DNA of 22,202 nucleotides from the IMG/VR virus record IMGVR_UViG_3300021197_000168, positions 1-22,202 of that record; one strand, 5' to 3'. The stretch is from a virus. Positions within the stretch are counted from its first letter, which is position 1. The number at the start of each line of letters is the position of its first letter. The translations under genes and the position numbers were made by a program. Below are positions 5,287-13,200 of this stretch, in pieces. Below the pieces are notes generated by a model. It was not told the DNA's origin. It saw only the letters and a list, made by a program, of their open reading frames with translations, and did no database searches.

Positions 5287-5742
5287 ATCGATCCAGTTAC
5301 AATCATAGGTGGAGCTACCGTAGCTTTTAATGCTTTGAAGAAAGGTTTCCAATTCGGAAAAGATCTTCAAGAAATGGGTGGTCAACTAAATCAGTGGGCT
5401 AGTAGCATGAGCGACTTGTCCTACTTAGAACAGAAAAATAAGAACCCCCCTTGGTGGAAAGCTATGGGAGGCTCTGTTGAAGCAGAAGCTCTAGAGATAT
5501 TCACAGCTAAAAAGAAAGCTGAGGCCATGCGAAAAGAGCTAAAAGACTGGATTAGTTTTACGTATGGGCCATCCGTTTGGGAAGAACTAGTAGCAACTGA
5601 AGGTAGAATACGTAAACAAAAGAAAGAACAAGAGTACCGTAAAGCAGAGGTACAAGAAGCAATAATTACTTGGGGTATCTCAGGTGTTCTTCTTTCAGTA
5701 GGTGCAGGTACTCTAGGTTTTATAATTTATATGGTGGCATAA
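5287..5742 (+). CDS. Conserved phage protein with C-terminal membrane anchor; start codon non-standard
   Basis: The frame is open from 5263. The first standard start is a TTG at 5335, but the sequence before it, IDPVTIIGGATVAFNALKKG, matches the N terminus I recall for this family (MIDPVT..), so translation should begin at GTT 5284 or ATC 5287, 3 or 6 bases after GGAGGAGG. From ATC it would be 151 aa. The middle is charged and helical (QKNKNPPWWKAM, EIFTAKKKAEAMRKELKDW, GRIRKQKKEQEYRKAEVQEA). The C terminus is one hydrophobic segment (ITWGISGVLLSVGAGTLGF). Similar proteins are common near structural genes of marine T7-like and T4-like phages, with no firm function; a holin-like or membrane-bound assembly role is possible. 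Its stop overlaps the small terminase start (TAATG). Confidence 0.7.
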   Translation: MDPVTIIGGATVAFNALKKGFQFGKDLQEMGGQLNQWASSMSDLSYLEQKNKNPPWWKAMGGSVEAEALEIFTAKKKAEAMRKELKDWISFTYGPSVWEELVATEGRIRKQKKEQEYRKAEVQEAIITWGISGVLLSVGAGTLGFIIYMVA

Positions 5743-6104
5743 TGGTAAAAAACTTAACAGAGAAACAACAGAAATTCCTCGATGTTTTATTTGAGGAAGC
5801 ACAAGGAGATCCTGTGCAAGCAAAAAAACTAGCAGGTTACTCTGACGGTGTTGCTTCTACACAGATAGTAAATAGTCTGACAGATGAGATAGCAGATCTA
5901 ACAAAAAAATTTATAGCACAATCATCAACAAAAGCAGCGTATACTATGTTCTCTGTTATGGCAGATCCTACAGATCTAGGTGTAAAAGAAAAGATGTTAG
6001 CAGCAAAAGATATTTTAGATCGTGCAGGTTTTACTAAAACAGATAAAGTAGAAGTAAAAACATCAGAACCTTTGTTTATTTTACCTGCGAAAGATAATGA
6101 GTAA
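5742..6104 (+). CDS. Terminase small subunit
   Basis: A 120-aa protein beginning at the ATG that overlaps the previous stop. The N-terminal region LTEKQQKFLDVLFEEAQGDP then QAKKLAGYSD is the helix-turn-helix type of phage small terminases. The C-terminal half has KEKMLAAKDILDRAGFTKTD, also typical of these proteins, in which it lies in the oligomer core or tail. It would bind the packaging site on phage DNA and load the large subunit. Directly followed by the HTH protein and large terminase. The family usually has 120-180 aa, so length is normal. Confidence 0.8.
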   Translation: MVKNLTEKQQKFLDVLFEEAQGDPVQAKKLAGYSDGVASTQIVNSLTDEIADLTKKFIAQSSTKAAYTMFSVMADPTDLGVKEKMLAAKDILDRAGFTKTDKVEVKTSEPLFILPAKDNE

Positions 6105-6594
6105 AAGAGCTTCAGAAGCAGACCACCCAACCAAAGTTGATTGGCAGATACCACTACAAGGAAAACTAGGAGAGTGGTATCCTGTCATAAGGGTAGGGAG
6201 ACACGTACCCTTTGGATATAAACAGGATAAAGAAGATGACATGCTTCTCATTCCTATCCCTGAAGAATTAGAACTTTTAGAAAAAGCAAAGAAGTTTCTT
6301 AAAGATTACAGTGTAAGACAAGTAGCTAAGTGGCTGTCTGATCAATCTGGTAGAGACATCTCACATGTAGGGTTATATAAACGTGTCAGAATGGAAGAAA
6401 AAAGGCGTAGAGCTTCCTCAAACTACAAGCAGTATGCCAAAAAATACAAAGAAGCGGCAAGGAAAAGCCAGAAGATTGAAGAGAAAAGACTTGGTGGTAG
6501 AAGTACCAGAAGTCTTGCCACAGATGAGGGATACATCAAACTCGAAAGAGGGGAGTGTTGCCCCTTCTGTGGACAAACAAGAGGTGATATTTGA
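6097..6594 (+). CDS. HTH protein linked to terminase (resolvase-like DNA-binding fold)
   Basis: A 165-aa protein whose ATG lies 8 bases inside the terminase small subunit gene. The N-terminal part (WQIPLQGKLGEWYPVIRVGR, VPFGYKQDKED) is followed by a helix-turn-helix at about residues 71-98 (YSVRQVAKWLSDQSG, ISHVGLYKRVR), resembling resolvase-type HTH domains. A basic coiled helix follows (YAKKYKEAARKSQKIEEKRL). The last 30 or so residues, ending ECCPFCGQTRGDI, overlap the large terminase reading frame and may not be under normal constraint. I recall this HTH plus helix in marine phages either directly before or joined to the large terminase, so it probably helps DNA recognition in packaging. 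Confidence 0.7.
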   Translation: MSKRASEADHPTKVDWQIPLQGKLGEWYPVIRVGRHVPFGYKQDKEDDMLLIPIPEELELLEKAKKFLKDYSVRQVAKWLSDQSGRDISHVGLYKRVRMEEKRRRASSNYKQYAKKYKEAARKSQKIEEKRLGGRSTRSLATDEGYIKLERGECCPFCGQTRGDI

Positions 6595-7969
6595 ACCTAA
6601 CCCTGGGCCACAAACTAAGTTTCTAGCATCTACTGAACAGGAAGTACTATATGGAGGGGCAGCAGGTGGGGGCAAGTCGTATTCGTTGGTTGCTGATCCA
6701 GTTAGATATTTTACGAATCCACATGCACGAATGTTACTTGTTCGTAGGAGTACAGAAGAGCTACGAGAACTTATTTCTGTAAGCAAACAACTTTATCCAA
6801 AGGCTGTGCCAGGAATAAAGTTCATGGAAAGAGATAAGACTTGGGTAGCACCTAACGGTGCAACACTTTGGATGTCATACCTTGATCGTGATGATGATGT
6901 TATGAGATACCAAGGACAAGCTTTTAACTGGATAGGCTTTGACGAGTTGACCCAATGGCCTACAGACTATGCTTGGACATACATGCGTTCAAGGTTACGT
7001 GCTACAAAAGCCAGTGGTCTTCCTCTCTACATGAGAGCTACAAGTAACCCTGGAGGCCCAGGACACAGATGGGTAAAAAAAGTATTTATTGATCCAAGTA
7101 CACCAGACGAATCTTTTTGGGCAACAGACGAAAACGGAGAAGTAATAAAGTGGCCTAAAGGTCACACAAGGGAAGGTGAACCCCTATTCAAAAGAAAGTT
7201 TATTCCTGCTACGTTATTTGATAATCCTTACCTGTCTGAAGATGGTATGTACGAAGCAAACCTTTTGTCTTTACCAGAACATCAAAGAAGACAGTTACTT
7301 GAAGGGGATTGGGATATAAATGAAGGTGCAGCTTTCCCAGAGTTTAACAGGCGTATCCACGTAGTAGATTCCTATGAAGTACCTAGTAACTGGACTCGAT
7401 TTAGAGCTTGTGACTACGGATACGGATCTCACACAGGCGTTGTCTGGTTCGCAGTTGTTCCAGGGTCTGAGCAGCTAATAGTCTACAGAGAGCTATACGT
7501 TTCTAAGGTAATTGCTACTGATTTGGCTGACATGATCCTGGGCATTGAAGACGGAGAGAAACTAAGATACGGAGTATTAGACTCTTCTCTTTGGCATAAT
7601 CGTGGTGACACTGGCCCTAGTTTAGCAGAACAAATGATTATGAAAGGTTGCCGTTGGAGGCCATCTGACAGATCAAAAGGTTCTAGGGTAGCAGGTAAAA
7701 ACGAGATACACAGACGATTACAAGTGGACGAATTTACGGAAGAGCCAAGGCTTGTTATATTTAATAACTGCACAAATCTTATCTCTCAACTACCGTCTAT
7801 ACCTTTGGATAAAAAAAATCCTGAAGATGTAGACACTCACGCAGAAGATCATTTGTATGACGCACTTAGATACGGTGTAATGACACGTCCAAGAAGCAGC
7901 GTATTTGATTTTGATCCTGCTTCTCAAAGATCAGGCTTTCAAGCTTCAGATCCCACTTTTGGTTATTAA
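6524..7969 (+). CDS. terL: Terminase large subunit (packaging ATPase and nuclease)
   Basis: Motor protein that pumps DNA into the procapsid and cuts it. Numbered from the ATG at 6524 (481 aa): Walker A GGAAGGGKS at 44-52, Walker B WIGFDE at 136-141, coupling motif ATSNPGG at 172-178, and nuclease acids D297 (ACDYGYG), D353 (VLDSS) and D446 (LYDALRYG). The start is uncertain: the frame is open to a GTG at 6383 and has an ATG at 6434, but these lie deep in the conserved part of the HTH gene, and none has a good ribosome site. I chose 6524 because the upstream codons look like a shadow of the HTH helix, while the domain proper (EVIFEPNPGPQTKFL) begins at about residue 20. A frameshifted HTH fusion is also possible. 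All ATPase and nuclease motifs are intact. Confidence 0.92.
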   Translation: MRDTSNSKEGSVAPSVDKQEVIFEPNPGPQTKFLASTEQEVLYGGAAGGGKSYSLVADPVRYFTNPHARMLLVRRSTEELRELISVSKQLYPKAVPGIKFMERDKTWVAPNGATLWMSYLDRDDDVMRYQGQAFNWIGFDELTQWPTDYAWTYMRSRLRATKASGLPLYMRATSNPGGPGHRWVKKVFIDPSTPDESFWATDENGEVIKWPKGHTREGEPLFKRKFIPATLFDNPYLSEDGMYEANLLSLPEHQRRQLLEGDWDINEGAAFPEFNRRIHVVDSYEVPSNWTRFRACDYGYGSHTGVVWFAVVPGSEQLIVYRELYVSKVIATDLADMILGIEDGEKLRYGVLDSSLWHNRGDTGPSLAEQMIMKGCRWRPSDRSKGSRVAGKNEIHRRLQVDEFTEEPRLVIFNNCTNLISQLPSIPLDKKNPEDVDTHAEDHLYDALRYGVMTRPRSSVFDFDPASQRSGFQASDPTFGY

Positions 7970-7978
7970 GGATTTCCT

Positions 7979-10090
7979 ATGGAAGAAGACGATATTTTTG
8001 ACACAGATGAACTATCAATGGATGAAGATAACTCTTCATATATAGAAGATACTAGTGATGATAAATTAAACAGTGATCCTGCAACAGGAACTATTCTAGG
8101 TTTTGTAGAAGAAAGGTACAACAAAGCTGAAAAGGCTAGATACTCTGACGAACAAAGATGGATTAAATCTTATCAGAACTACAGAGGTATCTATGGTCCT
8201 GACGTGCAGTTTACTTCCACAGAAAAATCTAGAGTATTTGTTAAAGTAACTAAGACTAAAGTTCTTGCAGCTTACGGTCAAATTGTTGATGTTTTATTTG
8301 GAAATCACAAGTTTCCTATTTCAATCAACCCTACTAAACTTCCTGACGGTGTAGCAGAAGCTGTGCACTTTGAAACAAATCCTCAGATAAAAGAAGCTAC
8401 TTCACAAGGACTTACTCCTGATGATACAAAGTTACAGCCTGGGGAAACTATAATTGATTTAAGAGAAAGACTAGGAGGTTTACGTAATAAACTAGAGCCT
8501 GTTATTGACGATCTTAGAGAAGGTGAAGGACAAACACCATCACAACCTAGTTATCATCCTGCTATGGTAGCAGCAAAGAAAATGGAAAAGAAAATCCATG
8601 ATCAACTAGACGAATCCAACGCAAGCAAACAATTGCGTAACACAGCCTTTGAAACTGCTCTGTTTGGTACAGGCATAATGAAAGGCCCATTTGCTCTTGA
8701 TAAAGAATATCCTAACTGGGATGATCAAGGCAACTACTCCCCAATGTACAAAACTATTCCTCAGACTGGTTCTGTAAGTATATGGAACTTTTATCCTGAT
8801 CCTGACGCTAATAACATGGATGAGGCTGAGTACGTTATTGAACGACATAAAATGTCTAGGTCACAAATAAGAGGTTTAAAAAACAGACCTTTCTTTAGAG
8901 CTAACGCCATAGATACTGCAATTAGTATTGGTGAGTCCTACAATAAAGAATGGTGGGAACAAATCATGGAAGATGCAGATCAAGAAACAAAAGCAGAAAG
9001 GTTTAACGTTCTTGAGTTCTGGGGTTACGTAGACACAGATATTTTAGAAGGTCATGACATAGAAATTCCAAAAGAGTTAAAAGATCAAGACCAAGTATCA
9101 GTAAACATTTGGGTCTGTAACGGACAAGTTATACGTCTTGTAATGAATCCTTTTAACCCTGCTATACTTCCGTACTATGCCGTACCTTACGAAGTAAACC
9201 CTTATAGTTTCTTTGGTGTAGGTATTGCTGAAAACATGGATGACACACAAACTCTTATGAATGGTTTTATGAGAATGAGTGTAGATAACGCTGCACTATC
9301 AGGCAACTTGCTTATTGAAGTAGATGAAACTAACTTAGTTCCAGGTCAAGACCTGAGTGTGTATCCTGGCAAGGTCTTTCGTAGACAAGGCGGTGCTCCT
9401 GGACAGGCTATCTTTGGCACTAAGTTTCCTAACGTCAGTAACGAAAACATGCAGATGTTTGATAAAGCAAGGGTATTATCAGATGAATCAACTGGCTTTC
9501 CATCTTTCGCTCATGGTCAAACAGGCATACAAGGAGTGGGTCGTACTGCTTCTGGTATTTCTATGCTTATGTCTGCTGCCAACGGTAGCATACGTACTGT
9601 TGTTAAAAATATAGACGATTATTTATTATCACCACTAGCAAAAGCTTTCTTTAGTTTTAACATGCAGTTTGATTTTGATCCTAATATTAAAGGTGATTTA
9701 GAAGTAAAAGCCGAAGGTACAAACTCTCTTATGGCTAACGAGGTTCGTAGTCAAAGGCTCATGCAGTTTCTTGGCGTTGTCCAGAACCCTGCTCTTGCAC
9801 CTTTTGCAAAAATGGATTATATTATCAGAGAGATTGCAAACTCTATGAGTCTTGATCCTGATAAAGTTGCTAACTCAATGACAGAGGCAGCTATACAAGC
9901 TGAGATCTTAAAGAAATTTCAAGCAGAAAATCCACCACCTCCACAGGCAGCACCACCACAACAAGGAGCACCTGCAGGAGCACAAGCACAAGATACTCAA
10001 GGATCTGGTGGTGGGCAGATAGGTACAGGATCTGTTCCTACCCCTGGTGAACCTGGATTCCCTGCTAACACAGGACAAGGACAAGGATGA
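7979..10090 (+). CDS. Portal protein
   Basis: A 703-aa protein directly behind the large terminase, with TAAGGA 6 bases before the ATG. It forms the ring at the capsid vertex through which DNA enters and leaves. Length is close to that of P22-type portals (about 725 aa) and well above siphovirus portals. Evidence is position, size and the recognisable segments VKVTKTKVLAAYGQIVDVLF, YEVNPYSFFGVGIAENMDDT and STGFPSFAHGQTG, which recall portals of marine podoviruses. The first 35 residues are strongly acidic, and the last 50 or so (from about residue 650) are Pro/Gln/Gly-rich (NPPPPQAAPPQQGAPAGAQ), probably a flexible tail. Its stop overlaps the next start (ATGA). Confidence 0.87.
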   Translation: MEEDDIFDTDELSMDEDNSSYIEDTSDDKLNSDPATGTILGFVEERYNKAEKARYSDEQRWIKSYQNYRGIYGPDVQFTSTEKSRVFVKVTKTKVLAAYGQIVDVLFGNHKFPISINPTKLPDGVAEAVHFETNPQIKEATSQGLTPDDTKLQPGETIIDLRERLGGLRNKLEPVIDDLREGEGQTPSQPSYHPAMVAAKKMEKKIHDQLDESNASKQLRNTAFETALFGTGIMKGPFALDKEYPNWDDQGNYSPMYKTIPQTGSVSIWNFYPDPDANNMDEAEYVIERHKMSRSQIRGLKNRPFFRANAIDTAISIGESYNKEWWEQIMEDADQETKAERFNVLEFWGYVDTDILEGHDIEIPKELKDQDQVSVNIWVCNGQVIRLVMNPFNPAILPYYAVPYEVNPYSFFGVGIAENMDDTQTLMNGFMRMSVDNAALSGNLLIEVDETNLVPGQDLSVYPGKVFRRQGGAPGQAIFGTKFPNVSNENMQMFDKARVLSDESTGFPSFAHGQTGIQGVGRTASGISMLMSAANGSIRTVVKNIDDYLLSPLAKAFFSFNMQFDFDPNIKGDLEVKAEGTNSLMANEVRSQRLMQFLGVVQNPALAPFAKMDYIIREIANSMSLDPDKVANSMTEAAIQAEILKKFQAENPPPPQAAPPQQGAPAGAQAQDTQGSGGGQIGTGSVPTPGEPGFPANTGQGQG

Positions 10091-10293
10091 AGAATTTAAA
10101 ACCTTTAGTAAACGACAACAAATTATGGAACTCGTTTAACGAAGAACTGGATCGAAGACTAAATCACGTCCATATTCAAATGGAACAAACTATAAAACAA
10201 GAAGACTTGTTTAGACTACAGGGTGAAGCAAGAGCTTTTCGTAGACTAAAGTTTTTAAGGGATGAAGTGAATGGTGCTGAACATACAGGGTAA
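10087..10293 (+). CDS. Short conserved helical protein between portal and ejection protein
   Basis: A 68-aa charged, helical protein whose ATG overlaps the portal stop. It reads as two helices (LVNDNKLWNSFNEELDRRLN, QEDLFRLQGEARAFRRLKFL). I recall the same pattern (LKPLV...LW..F..EL, then LYRxQGExxALRRLKxLRDEV) directly after portal genes in many marine podoviruses, so the linkage looks conserved. No function is known to me; a portal-associated or assembly cofactor is the natural guess. Its last 23 bases overlap the next gene. Confidence 0.75.
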   Translation: MKNLKPLVNDNKLWNSFNEELDRRLNHVHIQMEQTIKQEDLFRLQGEARAFRRLKFLRDEVNGAEHTG

Positions 10294-13200
10294 TCAGACT
10301 GAACCTGCAACAACTATTGGACGTTTTGGTCTTGAGAAAGAAGATCCTACGATAGGTATAGATCTTCCTGAAGGTCTTTATAACCAAGTTGATACTTACT
10401 TAGAGTCTGCACAATCTAGTCCAGATGCTTTTTATCCTGAACTACCATCAGAAACATCAACAGAACCTAGTGTCGTATCACAGACAGATAAACTATTTAA
10501 TAAGAAACCAAAACCTAGACCACGTAAACCAATACCAAATATAAGTCCAAAGATAAGACCTGGCTCAGTAAGCCCTATAGATAAAATTTTAGAACTTAAC
10601 TATCTTTTAGAAGGTACACGTGATCCTAACTCAAAAAAATCAAAAATTCTTTCAGGTTTAAATGAGCTTACTGAAACTGGTAAAAAGGCTATAAAAGGTT
10701 TTATGGATACGGCTGCAGGTGGAGAAACAAGTTTTAATCCTGCAGTAGATGCTTGGTGTGCAGCTTTTGTTGCTCACGTTCTTAGTGAACTTGGAGCAGA
10801 TCCTTTAAAATCAAAAGATAGGTATGACAGACTCAGAGCAGATAAATACAGAAATTATGGATCAAAGGTAGAAAACTTTGCAGATGCCAAAGAAGGCGAT
10901 ATAATTGTTTTTGATTTAGCTAATAATGACGGAATAGGAGATCATGTAGCTTTTTACTCAGGAGAAAGAATAACATCTCAAGGGGGTAAAAGCTCTTATA
11001 CTGGTAAAGAATACATTAATGTGGTTGGTGGTAATCAAGGTATAGGGGAAGTAAGTATAAGAGAAAACGCTTTTGGTTACACAAAAGATAAAGTTTTAGC
11101 AATCAGAAGAATTACGTATAACGACATTGACTTTGACTTTACTCAAGAGATGGCTAAACAAAACCCTGTGTTTAAAAAGTTTATTCCTGAGTATGCTTCC
11201 CTTAATCCTAATGATGATGATGATGACTTACCATCCTTTGATGAAGGTGGTCTAGCAGAAGATGATCAAATGGGAATACTTGGTTTTACTGCTCAGGGAG
11301 TACAACAAGAGGTAGACAAGTACGTAGACAAAGATGCTGAAGCTGCAAAAGAAATAACGTTTAAAGATGCAGCTAAGTTTGTAGCAGAACTAACACCTGT
11401 CATAGGTGACGCTATGGCTGCTAAAGAAGTGTATGACGAACTACAAAAAGATGATCCTAACTACTTACTAGCAGGAGCTTTAGGTGGTGCAACTATAATA
11501 GGTTTGATTCCTGGTATAGGAGATGCAGCAGCAGCAGCAATAAGAACAGGAGCTAGAAAAGCTTTAGATGTAGCTAAACGTGTTGAGGTAGACCCAGACG
11601 CAGTTGGCATGATGGGGGGTAGTATTAGAATAAGAATAACTAATAAAGATGCAGATGTAAAAGAAGCAGAAAGACTTATTGATGATCCTGACGCACTAAA
11701 GGCTTGGCAAGAAACAGAAGGTGGAAAAGGTAAAAGACAAGAAAATCCTGCAGATTCTGAAGCAGCAGCACAAGCTCTTATAGAAGGTAGTATTACTTCT
11801 AAAGAAGCTCGTAAACGTGTTGGTGATGCCATACCTCCACCAAAAGAATACACTGCTGATGAAGTAAGAAAGATGATGCCCACTGTAACTGATGTGACAG
11901 GAGCAATGGGTAAAAAAGCAAGAGACTATGGTATACTTGGTGTAAAAGGTTTTGATTTAAAATTAAAAAAAGGTCAATTAATAGGAACACGTTTAGATAT
12001 TCCTGCTTATAACAAGTATGATAAGTGGGTTGTTTCTATACACGATGGTGGCACTAAAGAAAAAATAAATTTAAGAGGATCTGTTCTAGGATATGGACAA
12101 GCAATAAGACTGAAGAATGTTAGGTTTGGTTCTGATGCTACCACTGCTTTAGATATTGCTAGAGGTAAACGTACTGATCGAAAGACATTGCAAGATGCTA
12201 CAGATAAAAAGACTGGTAAACCTGCCAAACAAGACAAAGCTACAATAGCTCGTGCTGTTGGTGAGTATGTTCCAGAAGATCCTTACAAACTACAGGAAAT
12301 GGCTGCATCTATTATAGAGTCTGGTTCAAAAGAATGGACACAAGTAGGAATGAATCCTTACAGAGGAAGTCAGTTCTATGACAAGAAAACAGGAAAGATT
12401 ATATTTGATGCTGAAGAGATGATTCAAGTTGGTCCTCTTGTCCTAGCCAAAAATGCTAAAGTTGCTACTATTTCTGATTTAAAAGAAATGGCAGTAAGAA
12501 CAAAAGATGGTAAACTGAGAATGTTTAATGAAGGTGGTACAGCAATGAAAGATCAAATGCAGATGGCGTTTAAAGATGATGGCATGACTAAAGATCCTGT
12601 CTCAGGTAACGAAGTTCCTCCAGGCTCGTTAGCCAAAGAAGTACGAGATGATATTCCTGCCATGTTATCCGAAGGTGAATATGTTGTTCCTGCTGATGTT
12701 CTTAGGTACTACGGAGTAAACTTCTTTGAGAACTTACGTAACCAAGCAAAGTCTGGTCTACAGACTATGGAAAACACAGGTAGAATTGGTGGTGATCCAA
12801 TGTCTCCTCAACAAGTACAACAGAACATGAGTGGTCAACCTATGACCAATGCTCCACCTGCACAACCTGTAGCTGCTAACACTGGTCCTGCCATGTTAGG
12901 TCAACAATCTCAAACAGGTACAAACACGGCAACAACAGGACAAGCTACACAGAATACGTTTGCTCCTATGAACTTTTCAACTGTAGGGTTCAGTCAGTAT
13001 CAACAGCCTACTCAGAAACCTACTAGTGTTACCTCAACTAAAACGTATGTTAACGCAGATAACACTTCTGACACAAGGATTGTCACGTATGTAGATGGTG
13101 TAGTAACACCTCCTGCTGACTCTAAATATACTAGACCACCTTATTACTTGATGGGTTCACCTGCGTTAGCAGAAGCTATTAAGGGTGCTCCTAAAGGAGG

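Noticed and set aside
5670-5741. Longer N terminus (from 5670) for the small terminase
   Set aside because: The extra residues are a shadow of the membrane segment of the upstream gene; the ATG at 5742 overlaps the stop as at many other junctions here.
6550-6594. CPFCGQ as a zinc-finger end of the HTH protein
   Set aside because: Only two properly spaced Cys pairs with no partner ligands, and the stretch is the other frame of the terminase start, so it may be unconstrained.
9357-9614. 85-aa + strand frame inside the portal gene
   Set aside because: Out-of-frame shadow, Leu/Cys-rich, no ribosome site.
11461-11883. 140-aa - strand frame inside the 1205-aa gene (also 13144-13554 with a proline run)
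   Set aside because: Antisense shadows; the proline run is only the complement of the twelve-glycine codons.
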